Positions 1 through 6,016 of a stretch of 6,016 bases of DNA are shown piece by piece; position 1 is the stretch's first letter; each line of letters starts with the position of its first letter. This stretch comes from Muribaculaceae bacterium. Lineage in GTDB: Bacteria > Bacteroidota > Bacteroidia > Bacteroidales > Muribaculaceae. The notes under the pieces are model-generated. The model was given only the letters and a program-made list of their open reading frames with translations. It had not been told where the DNA came from and ran no database searches. The position numbers were made by a program, and so were the translations under genes. The stretch lies in contig VSPO01000150.1 of assembly GCA_009775375.1 (NCBI GenBank), positions 1-6,016 of the forward strand. Reading direction: 5' to 3'.

Positions 1-70
1 CTTATTTTGTTGGAAATCAATAATATGGATATGTTTTACAGCATAAATTTCTAATTCAGATTTTTAACGA

Positions 71-87
71 ACTATTGCCATAATAGT
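71..87. terminator. Weak hairpin just after the last stop codon
   Basis: A perfect 6-base inverted repeat (ACTATT and AATAGT) surrounds a 5-base loop, starting 1 base after the cluster's last stop codon. Its position suits a transcript end. However, the stem is short and AT-rich and no clean T-run follows it on the minus strand, so an intrinsic terminator is only a possibility. Confidence 0.2.
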
Positions 88-88
88 A

Positions 89-364
89 TCAGTTTATTGG
101 TTCGTCGATACTTGGATCCATATCGACATTGTTGCGGTTAAGTGTTTCGAGGAGCTGCTTCTTGAAAATGCCGTTAAAGCCCCATGAAAGTTTCTCGTGG
201 ACATATTCAGTCGCTGAAAAACCACACATATTCACTCCTGAAAGGAATGGCCAGTCCGCTTTCTTTATCCTCACCGGACCCATGACATTGGTCAGAACGA
301 ACGGGGCGCAGTCATCGATGCAATGTATTGAATCCGGGTCATCGACATATCGGGCAATTACCAT
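89..364 (-). CDS. Continuation of the HIRAN-protein frame after an apparent frameshift, or a small overlapping gene
   Basis: After the HIRAN frame stops, the reading frame offset by one base stays open from position 364 (ATG) to a TGA at 89-91, giving 91 residues. Its composition looks like genuine coding sequence: mixed charged and aromatic residues, ordinary codon choice, and a segment such as FNGIFKKQLLETLNRNNVD near the end. It starts with IARYVDDPDS, which could supply the missing later strands of the HIRAN fold. Removing a single base around 357-360 would join the two parts into a protein of about 228 residues. The alternative is an independent gene starting at ATG 364 with a 26-base overlap, but there is no clear ribosome binding site and the overlap is longer than the others in this cluster. 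I do not recognise the downstream segment itself. I favour one gene broken by a real or sequencing indel. Confidence 0.45.
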   Translation of the reverse strand: MVIARYVDDPDSIHCIDDCAPFVLTNVMGPVRIKKADWPFLSGVNMCGFSATEYVHEKLSWGFNGIFKKQLLETLNRNNVDMDPSIDEPIN

Positions 365-776
365 CAAAATCATCGGCCAACGCAACAGCCACGGCATTTT
401 TGTCGTGCTTGTTGTTGCGGTCACGCACCAAGACCAGCTTCGTGCCGAACTCCAGTTCAAACCAAAGGTCATCGCCTTTTTCAAGATGGAATGAAAGTCC
501 GGCTATCGGACATTCCTTGAAGAAAATCTTTTTATAGACGTATTCAGGTTCCCAATGTGGAATATCACCTAAGGGGGAACGCACATCGCCTGGCAGAATC
601 ATCTGTCCTTCCAATCGGTGATTATCTTTCGACTCGCTTGACCAGTCAAATTCTGCAACATCAATCACAGCCACTCTTTCACGTTTCTGAGATTCATTCA
701 CATCTCTTATTATACCCTTGTCGGATTCAGCAGGTATCTCTGCAGACAATCCCGGTTCTCTCCGTCTGTCGCTCAT
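339..776 (-). CDS. HIRAN-domain protein, probably interrupted near its C-terminal side
   Basis: This 145-residue frame carries a recognisable HIRAN domain from about residue 87. It includes CPIAGLSFH at 89-97, FGTKLVLV at 110-117, and the signature RDRNNKHDKNAVAV at 118-131 (pattern N-x-x-D-x-N-A-V). HIRAN domains bind single-stranded or damaged DNA ends. They are best known at the N-terminus of SWI2/SNF2 helicases such as HLTF, and they also occur alone in bacteria. The first 85 residues are charged and match nothing I recognise. The frame stops five residues after DDFDGN, before the second half of a normal HIRAN fold. An open, coding-like frame shifted by one base continues downstream to position 89, so a frameshift, sequencing error or overlap of genes is suspected. 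ATG 776 lies 9 bases after the stop of the cysteine-rich gene, consistent with an operon. The HIRAN call is good; the true C-terminus is unsure. Confidence 0.72.
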   Translation of the reverse strand: MSDRRREPGLSAEIPAESDKGIIRDVNESQKRERVAVIDVAEFDWSSESKDNHRLEGQMILPGDVRSPLGDIPHWEPEYVYKKIFFKECPIAGLSFHLEKGDDLWFELEFGTKLVLVRDRNNKHDKNAVAVALADDFDGNCPICR

Positions 777-785
777 ATATTATTG

Positions 786-971
786 TCAGTCCCAGTCGTT
801 TAACGATTTTATATATTGGTCAATGTCGATTTCATCAACATATCTGTCACTCTTACACTGGCAATCATGACAACAGCACTCCTCTGAATCGACTTGTACG
901 TGGCAATCACATACTTCAATTTCTGTATTCGTTTCTTCTTGATATTCCATTGCTTTATCATGGATTTCCAT
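786..971 (-). CDS. Small acidic cysteine-rich protein, putative metal-binding
   Basis: A 61-residue protein that I do not recognise as a member of a named family. Its centre is a dense cluster of metal ligands: CDCH at 21-24 followed by CCCHDCQC at 32-39. This gives seven cysteines and two histidines within 19 residues. Both flanks are rich in aspartate and glutamate, and the C-terminal part (YVDEIDIDQYIKSLNDWD, 44-61) looks like a short acidic helix. There is no signal peptide or membrane segment. Such spacing suits zinc or iron-sulfur binding and resembles a miniature metallothionein or zinc knuckle, but that is inference. It is placed tightly between two genes: 1 base after the EEP stop, with a good ribosome binding site, and 9 bases before the next ATG. 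This argues that it is a real cistron. It could be a regulator, inhibitor or cofactor-carrying partner of the neighbouring nucleases; nothing in the sequence decides this. Confidence 0.66.
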   Translation of the reverse strand: MEIHDKAMEYQEETNTEIEVCDCHVQVDSEECCCHDCQCKSDRYVDEIDIDQYIKSLNDWD

Positions 972-972
972 C

Positions 973-1668
973 CTACTCCTCAACTTCAATTTCAATAATC
1001 AACGGTCGGTGGTCGCTTATTTCCGGTTCCCATTTTCCAATTTCGAAATACTTCGGCTCAATCGAGCTGAAAGCGTAATCGATGAAGAAAGGCGACTTCT
1101 CTTTGAATCGCCAAAAGAACGTAGCCTCTGATTCCTGTCCGAATTCCTCCTTTGTCTGAACATGATACATGCTGTATAGTCCATGACTGTCAAAACACGC
1201 TATGCAATCCTCGAAAGTTCCGGTGGCTTTACTCACGCCTTTCTGACCTATGAAGCAATTGAAATCACCCAAAGCGATAGCCGGTAAACGGTCGAGATAG
1301 AAGGAGTATTCTTTCAAAGCCTCCAGCAACAGCTGAGGATATGTCTTCCGCTCCTCTTTGCTTATCGTAGGCCAGCAGGCGAGAATGAACTTGGGGAATC
1401 CGGCACCATTCACCAATAAAGGGAGATGATGCCTGATTTTCCTATAATTCTTAACGATATTGACCGAGAGATGATTCTTCCAGATTACACCAAGACCCTT
1501 GTAAGGAATGTCATCATCCCCGGTCCACAGCATATCATACCCATCCGGCATTGACACCTGCTCACGACAGGCACACTCTGGAAGGATATATAGATCCGCG
1601 CCCATTCCGAGAACATGGTCAATCTTGGACTGTGTACACTTCGCTATGTTATAGCTGACTATCTTCAT
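973..1668 (-). CDS. EEP-family (endonuclease/exonuclease/phosphatase) protein, predicted nuclease
   Basis: A 231-residue metal-dependent phosphoesterase of the DNase I / exonuclease III / AP endonuclease fold. All family motifs are present in order: SYN with N7 near the N-terminus, metal-binding glutamate E31 in LPEC, GDFN at 134-137, FIDYAF at 195-200 (the usual RIDYIF position), and the terminal SDH at 218-220. It is at the short end of the family's usual length of about 250 and has no signal peptide or membrane segment, so it probably acts in the cytoplasm. Family members cut DNA or RNA or remove phosphates from lipids and small molecules. The substrate cannot be decided from the motifs, but nucleic acid is the natural guess next to two restriction-type nucleases. 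ATG 1668 is preceded by a weak AAGG about 2 bases upstream. The gene begins 20 bases after the DUF262 stop and ends 1 base before the next start. Family assignment is confident; the role in defence is inference. Confidence 0.92.
   Translation of the reverse strand: MKIVSYNIAKCTQSKIDHVLGMGADLYILPECACREQVSMPDGYDMLWTGDDDIPYKGLGVIWKNHLSVNIVKNYRKIRHHLPLLVNGAGFPKFILACWPTISKEERKTYPQLLLEALKEYSFYLDRLPAIALGDFNCFIGQKGVSKATGTFEDCIACFDSHGLYSMYHVQTKEEFGQESEATFFWRFKEKSPFFIDYAFSSIEPKYFEIGKWEPEISDHRPLIIEIEVEE
976..981 (-). promoter_or_regulatory. Ribosome binding site (GAGGAG) that decides the start of the cysteine-rich gene
   Basis: The last two glutamate codons of the EEP gene read GAGGAG and are followed by the TAG stop, one G, and then ATG. 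This places a strong Shine-Dalgarno match 4 bases before the ATG at 971. It supports 971 as the true start over the in-frame TTG at 995, which lies inside the EEP gene. It also implies that translation of the small protein is coupled to termination of the EEP gene. Confidence 0.55.
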
Positions 1669-1688
1669 TACCTTACTTAAAATTGAAC

Positions 1689-3842
1689 TTAATCATCAAT
1701 AATGTCGGAAGAATTACCTGATACAGTCGTTGTTTCATTCACGGCAGCATCGGCAATAGGTATCAATTCAAAATCCAAATCAGTAGGAAGTAAGTTGAGA
1801 TTCTTGAAAAGATATCGTAATATTGATATTTTTGTAGGAGTGCCACAGGATGTAAAGACGTAACATCCTTCTGCAAAAAGCGAATAATCTTCATCGGGTT
1901 TACTGTGAACCCAGATATCCGCATTACACAGGACGCGCATCGAGGATGGAGAATCCTTATAGAGAAGTTGACATACAGCCACAAGCATTTCTTTCCATGA
2001 AGTCACCTTGACGTGTTCATTCTTATAGGTAAAGGCCGTTATCTTACGCCCGGTCAGTATAGTGTCTTCATCATCGAATGCCACATGATCGGTATCTTTC
2101 TCAACAGGCTTGAACTCAGTTGAGGGCATCGGCCACAACCACATAAAGCGGTTGAGTAGGATGGCTTGACGTTCTATCAGTTCTTTCTCAGTCCATTGGT
2201 CTACTGTTTTGATATAATTACTGAGTGAGAAATGACTTTCATCAAACCCATATATATGCTTGCCTTTATAATCGTAGCCTTTCTTCTTTTCCTCGAATGG
2301 GCGGTTGCTGTAACTGCTGTTATATCCGGTGAGCGTAAGGTTTGCGAAGGTGTGAAGATACTCTTCATGGATGCGTTCGGCATCTTCGCCAAGATGCTGC
2401 CGCCATGTGGCGGTAAGTGTCTGCGGCATGATGTGCTCGATTGTATAAGAGCCGTCCTTTATATGGGGAACGATATTCTCCCACTTGCCTTCAGCGTTGT
2501 CGCAATTTTCCATGCGTTCAAACAGGAAGTTGCGGTACGACTGCGGAATGCGGTATATCTGACGTTTCTTGAACTCTTCTGAGACTTCGGCATCTGATGG
2601 CAATGCTCCTGTGCCTTGTCGTTTCAGCAAGACATACTTTAGAACCTCGCTATACTGCGACGGCTCTATCCCTTTAGCCTCCTGCTCACGGCGAAGACGC
2701 AGCACATCATGATGCATTGTCGCAAAAGCCTTGTTCATGGCGTTTGTGGGATAGTTGCAAATAATGCGCCGTGCCCAATAGGCTTCAATTAGGTCAAAGA
2801 CCTCAAATACTTCATTTGATGTAAAACCATTGTCATTGGCATATTTGAGAAAAGCCATATAGAAAGCCATTCCGACAGTAGATTCTATGGTGTTGATTTG
2901 TCGGAATTTGGTATTTAGTTTTTCATCATCCGACTTTTGGGATGTGAATATGTTCCAATACCGGGCATACTCGGTCATGTCTGACATCACTTCCTCACGC
3001 GATATTCCCGTTCGCTCGACAAAAGATTTGAAATCGAAATAAAGGTTGTCGATATTCGCAATCGCCTTAGTATAGATAGTGAGGTAGTCGCGTACAAACA
3101 TCGTTGGGTCGTAGCCGGTATATATCTCTATTCGATTCCAATACTTTTCATAGCAATGCTCCTGCTCCTCATTGGTCATTGACATAAGAAGGAAATTGCG
3201 TATTTTGTCAGCTTCGCTGAGATCGAGGCCCGTAGAGTTGAGGCTTTCAAAAATAAGTTGCGCATCGTCTTCTCGTTCGAGGCGTATGTCTATGACCACA
3301 AGTTTTTTGATTGACTCGAACAGCTCTTCAAGTTTCAGGGTGCAGGATTTAAGCTCGTTATAGAAAAACTCATAGTTGCGGGTCACGTTAGACTCACGGA
3401 CATGTTTTTCCGGCTCGTATATCAGAGCATCAAACGCCTTCATATCGTTTTTGATGGGCTTCAGTTTTACCTTTCGCTCATCGTCCTGATACTCGTCGAC
3501 GATGTATGTGCGGTAAATCATCGCAATCTTTCGTTCATCGTCATAGGCTAAATCGCCGGCCTTGGCCGCATTTACCATTGCGATAAGCAGAAGTGATATT
3601 GTTGTGATGCGCTGCTGGCCGTCAATAACGAGATAATCGTCATTGACATCATTGGCCCGGCTTGTGACTATACTGCCGAAGAAATGCGAACGTCTCTTAT
3701 CTTCATGTAATTTCACAAGGTCAGCAAACAGGTGACGACAGTGTTTTATCTCCCAATCGTAGTTGCGCTGATATAACGGGATGATGAAGCGTTTGTCGCT
3801 CCCCTCAAAGAAACGCACTAATTTCTTATCTTCTCCTTTCAT
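1689..3842 (-). CDS. DUF262/DUF1524 protein (GmrSD/SspE-like predicted nucleotide-dependent HNH nuclease)
   Basis: Predicted DNA-targeting nuclease of the GmrSD type, 717 residues from the ATG at 3842. The N-terminal DUF262 domain (ParB/Srx-like NTPase fold) shows IPLYQRNYDW at 21-30, FFGSIV at 54-59, VIDGQQRITT at 72-81 with the signature DGQQR, and an ESLNSTGLDLSEADKIRN block from 199. The C-terminal DUF1524 domain shows the HNH-type nuclease motif: EHIMPQ at 469-474, NLTLTGYN at 501-508, then N513, F516 and K519. A further domain of about 100 residues (602-697) lies after the nuclease. Characterised relatives include GmrSD, which cuts glucosylated hydroxymethylcytosine DNA, and SspE, which responds to phosphorothioate DNA; this protein's trigger is unknown. 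The start is uncertain. An in-frame TTG at 3866 overlaps the res stop as TTGA and would add 8 residues. ATG 3842 is preferred because it is the first in-frame ATG, about 20 residues before the IPLYQR motif. Either way translation is probably coupled to res. The stop is 20 bases before the next gene. Confidence 0.93.
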   Translation of the reverse strand: MKGEDKKLVRFFEGSDKRFIIPLYQRNYDWEIKHCRHLFADLVKLHEDKRRSHFFGSIVTSRANDVNDDYLVIDGQQRITTISLLLIAMVNAAKAGDLAYDDERKIAMIYRTYIVDEYQDDERKVKLKPIKNDMKAFDALIYEPEKHVRESNVTRNYEFFYNELKSCTLKLEELFESIKKLVVIDIRLEREDDAQLIFESLNSTGLDLSEADKIRNFLLMSMTNEEQEHCYEKYWNRIEIYTGYDPTMFVRDYLTIYTKAIANIDNLYFDFKSFVERTGISREEVMSDMTEYARYWNIFTSQKSDDEKLNTKFRQINTIESTVGMAFYMAFLKYANDNGFTSNEVFEVFDLIEAYWARRIICNYPTNAMNKAFATMHHDVLRLRREQEAKGIEPSQYSEVLKYVLLKRQGTGALPSDAEVSEEFKKRQIYRIPQSYRNFLFERMENCDNAEGKWENIVPHIKDGSYTIEHIMPQTLTATWRQHLGEDAERIHEEYLHTFANLTLTGYNSSYSNRPFEEKKKGYDYKGKHIYGFDESHFSLSNYIKTVDQWTEKELIERQAILLNRFMWLWPMPSTEFKPVEKDTDHVAFDDEDTILTGRKITAFTYKNEHVKVTSWKEMLVAVCQLLYKDSPSSMRVLCNADIWVHSKPDEDYSLFAEGCYVFTSCGTPTKISILRYLFKNLNLLPTDLDFELIPIADAAVNETTTVSGNSSDIIDD

Positions 3843-3862
3843 ATTCTTGATGGATAGGCATG

Positions 3863-6016
3863 TCAATCAATGCCGTTGATGATGTTATACAGATTCTCGA
3901 ATTTGTCAACGACTCCATATCTGGTGGTATTGGTCGATATGGAATTGAAAAGGCGTTTGGCGCACTCGGTTTTGGCGAGTTCCACGCCACGAAGTTCCAT
4001 CTTGTCGAGCGAGCCTTTGGTCTCGGCGACAAAGAAGATGTGGCGCACAGCTCCGTCCTCAAATACAATCGCCCAGTCGGGAGCGTAGTAACCGACAGGC
4101 GTAGGGATTTTGAGTTTGCGCGGCAGCTTTGCGAAGATGAGAACTTCGGTAGCTGATTGCAGAGAGTTGGCGAAGTCACGCTCGCCGTCGCTGTCGTATG
4201 CGACGTATGGAGTGATATGCTTCGACAACTCGACCGCCTTGTTGACATTCAACCTACGCTCAGGCAGGAAAATCGTGCTGTCATAAGGCTCTGCCTTAGT
4301 GGGATTATAGGTGATATGGTCAACAATCATAGTAGCCTTTTCATCGCGGATAGCCTTGATTACGTTGCGGATAAATTCTTCGGGGTTGTTCTTGAACAAC
4401 AAGGCTTTCAAGCCGATACCTTTAAGAATTTTTACAACGGAGCGTCGGGTCAGACGTGCGCCACGCGCTATGTCGCCGACAACATCATAAGGCACTGACG
4501 AAGTGCAAACGTCTGTCAGTTCGCGAGTAGTGGATTTTGTGTTGCCAAACTCAGTTACGTTCTCCTTATCCTGTACTCCCGAAACCATGACGTACTGGAG
4601 TTTGGTTACGGTGAGATTCTTCTTCAAGTTGGCGATGGCCTTGTCTATCAGTTCCTCGCTGTCATAGTGAACGGTGTAGACATACTTGTGGTTAATCTCG
4701 TTCCAGAGTTTCTGAAAACGTTTGTCGGTGAAATTGTCGTTAAGTTCGTTGGCCGGAGTTGTGGCAGAGGCTTCCGTCACCATATCATCAAGAGCCTTCG
4801 GGTCGAAGATTGACTTGATAAGTTTATTCACATCCTCGGCGATAGGCGCGAGTTTAGAGCCGAGCGGTGCGAGTTGTTCTGCCGCAACATCGGCATGATA
4901 TTTCTCGGTAAGATGGCCGGAGGCATCGACATAGTCGTTATCTTCGAGATATATCATAATTTGGCTTGCCTCGGTATCTGATATAGCACAGACTTCACCC
5001 GTAACCGCATCAGTTACTTTGCGTCCTGCAAAGTAATCGTGCGAAGCGGCCACGGCGCGGTCGCGCAGAGCCTCGCGTGTCTCGCGCTGCAATGCGGTTG
5101 TGAAATCAGTGTAGCTTTCATTGGCAATAACGGTCAGTTGGTTCACTTCGTGAACATCTTCGCCGAGAAGTTCCTTATCCTGGCGAATACCGTTGCGGTC
5201 AACGCAGATACGCAAGCCACGGCCTACCTCCTGACGTTTGGCGGTGGTAGAATTGCTGTGGCGAAGCGTACAGATCTGGAACACATTCGGATTATCCCAG
5301 CCCTCACGGAGCGCGGAATGAGAGAAGATGAAACGTGTCGGTTCCTCAAAACTCAGCAGACGTTCTTTATTCCGGAGGATAAGATCGTAGGCTGAGATGT
5401 CATCAGAAATGTCGGAGCCGCGCTTGGTGTCAGAATTGACCGAGCGACCTTTCTTGTCGATAGAAAAATAACCCTTGTGCGTTTCGTAAGGCTTGAAACG
5501 GCGAAGGTACATATCGTAAGGAGTATCGAATACAGATATGTAGTCGTTGATAATACGGGCGTATTCTTCCTCGAAGATACGCTGAAACTTACCCTTGACC
5601 TCGTTGCCGTCCTCGTCATATTGACGATAGTGGCTAACTTCGTCAATGAAGAAAAGGGATAGGCACTTGATGCCACGGTTGAAAAGTTCCTTTTCTTTGG
5701 TGAGGTGAGCGATGATGGTCTGCCGAATCTGAACGCGCTGCATCGCTTCCTCGTTGGTATCGCCGACTACATCACCGCAATAAATGGTCGTGCCGTTAAG
5801 GAACGAAACGTAGCCACGGCCACGCGGATTTATTTCGGAAATGACATAATCATCATACTGTGCAAGTCCTGACGCGGCAAAGAGAGAATCGCCGGTGGCG
5901 AACTTCTTCACTTCGCGACGGATAGAGCCGTCGGCTCGCTTGCACTCCAGTTCTATGCGCACCTCCGGCGGACGCTTGGGCGACAGCACCATGCCGTCGA
6001 TATACATATATCCGCT
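3863..6016 (-). CDS. res: Type III restriction endonuclease, Res subunit (5' truncated by window edge)
   Basis: Restriction subunit of a type III restriction-modification system: an ATP-driven helicase-like motor that works with the Mod methyltransferase and cleaves unmodified DNA. The frame is open to the window edge, so the N-terminal part, including the Walker A and DEAD-box region, lies outside. Numbering from the first visible Met codon (6007; not the true start), the second helicase lobe is clear: FIFSHSALREGWDNP at 226-240 (motif V region) and QEVGRGLRI at 259-267 (motif VI, bases about 5210-5233). A middle region follows, with a possible helix-turn-helix stretch near 515-528. The C-terminal PD-(D/E)xK nuclease has E609, PD at 643-644 and ETK at 662-664, all intact. 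The stop overlaps a TTG codon of the next gene. The 714 visible residues fit the lower two thirds of a Res of roughly 950-1000 residues. A mod gene is expected upstream. The family call is sure; sequence specificity cannot be read from here. Confidence 0.96.
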   Translation of the reverse strand, partial: SGYMYIDGMVLSPKRPPEVRIELECKRADGSIRREVKKFATGDSLFAASGLAQYDDYVISEINPRGRGYVSFLNGTTIYCGDVVGDTNEEAMQRVQIRQTIIAHLTKEKELFNRGIKCLSLFFIDEVSHYRQYDEDGNEVKGKFQRIFEEEYARIINDYISVFDTPYDMYLRRFKPYETHKGYFSIDKKGRSVNSDTKRGSDISDDISAYDLILRNKERLLSFEEPTRFIFSHSALREGWDNPNVFQICTLRHSNSTTAKRQEVGRGLRICVDRNGIRQDKELLGEDVHEVNQLTVIANESYTDFTTALQRETREALRDRAVAASHDYFAGRKVTDAVTGEVCAISDTEASQIMIYLEDNDYVDASGHLTEKYHADVAAEQLAPLGSKLAPIAEDVNKLIKSIFDPKALDDMVTEASATTPANELNDNFTDKRFQKLWNEINHKYVYTVHYDSEELIDKAIANLKKNLTVTKLQYVMVSGVQDKENVTEFGNTKSTTRELTDVCTSSVPYDVVGDIARGARLTRRSVVKILKGIGLKALLFKNNPEEFIRNVIKAIRDEKATMIVDHITYNPTKAEPYDSTIFLPERRLNVNKAVELSKHITPYVAYDSDGERDFANSLQSATEVLIFAKLPRKLKIPTPVGYYAPDWAIVFEDGAVRHIFFVAETKGSLDKMELRGVELAKTECAKRLFNSISTNTTRYGVVDKFENLYNIINGID

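Noticed and set aside
129..494. Plus-strand open frame of 121 codons
   Set aside because: It is antisense to the HIRAN gene and its continuation, with no family resemblance. The NAVAV-type HIRAN motif on the minus strand explains this DNA.
786..995. Longer version of the Cys-rich protein starting at TTG 995
   Set aside because: It would overlap the EEP gene by 23 bases from a rare start codon, while the ATG at 971 has a good GAGGAG site 4 bases upstream.
557..1078. Plus-strand open frame of 173 codons
   Set aside because: It lies antisense to the Cys-rich and HIRAN genes and the end of the EEP gene, and shows no recognisable domain or plausible ribosome binding site. The minus-strand frames have family motifs and operon spacing.
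2232..2582. Plus-strand frame that looks like a membrane protein (hydrophobic N-terminus)
   Set aside because: It lies exactly opposite the conserved DUF1524 HNH region of the DUF262 protein. The hydrophobic stretch is the complement of charged codons there.
3860..4156. Plus-strand frame of 98 codons at the end of res
   Set aside because: It is antisense to the conserved PD-(D/E)xK nuclease domain of Res and has no domain of its own.
5039..5395. Plus-strand frame of 118 codons
   Set aside because: It lies opposite the conserved helicase motif VI region of Res and is a shadow frame.
1..6016. CRISPR arrays, tRNA/rRNA genes, insertion sequences or long repeats
   Set aside because: No regularly spaced repeats, cloverleaf-like segments, transposase motifs or long inverted repeats were seen; nearly all of the window is coding.

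Overview
The window holds a single compact, leftward (minus-strand) gene cluster. It begins upstream of position 6016 and runs to about position 89. The gene order in transcription is: the C-terminal two thirds or so of a type III restriction endonuclease (Res) subunit (6016-3863, 5' end outside the window), a DUF262/DUF1524 (GmrSD/SspE-like) protein (3842-1689), an EEP-fold (endonuclease/exonuclease/phosphatase) enzyme (1668-973), a very small cysteine-rich protein (971-786), and a HIRAN-domain protein (776-339) whose reading frame appears to continue, shifted by one base, to position 89. Gaps between genes run from 1 to about 20 bases, so a single transcript is likely. No promoter is visible inside the window.

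The organism is probably a member of the Bacteroidota (Bacteroidales, perhaps a gut lineage). This is an inference from the moderate GC content, the free use of ATA isoleucine codons, weak ribosome binding sites, and the general look of the Res and DUF262 proteins. No taxonomic marker gene is present, so this is a moderate to low confidence statement.

Functionally this looks like part of a defence locus. Res carries helicase motif VI and a C-terminal PD-(D/E)xK nuclease. Its partner methyltransferase (mod) would be expected upstream, beyond 6016. The DUF262/DUF1524 protein has both the DGQQR nucleotide-handling motif and an intact HNH-type nuclease motif, a combination known from modification-dependent restriction enzymes (GmrSD) and the phosphorothioate-sensing SspE. 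The EEP protein keeps every catalytic motif of its family. HIRAN domains are DNA-end-binding modules. The cluster therefore encodes three predicted nucleases, a DNA-binding module and a putative metal-binding small protein next to each other. I do not recognise this combination as a named system. Whether the three small downstream genes belong functionally to the restriction system is inference from spacing alone.

The last 88 bases (1-88) lie beyond the cluster. They contain a weak hairpin and no convincing gene. I saw no tRNA, rRNA, CRISPR array, insertion sequence or long repeat.
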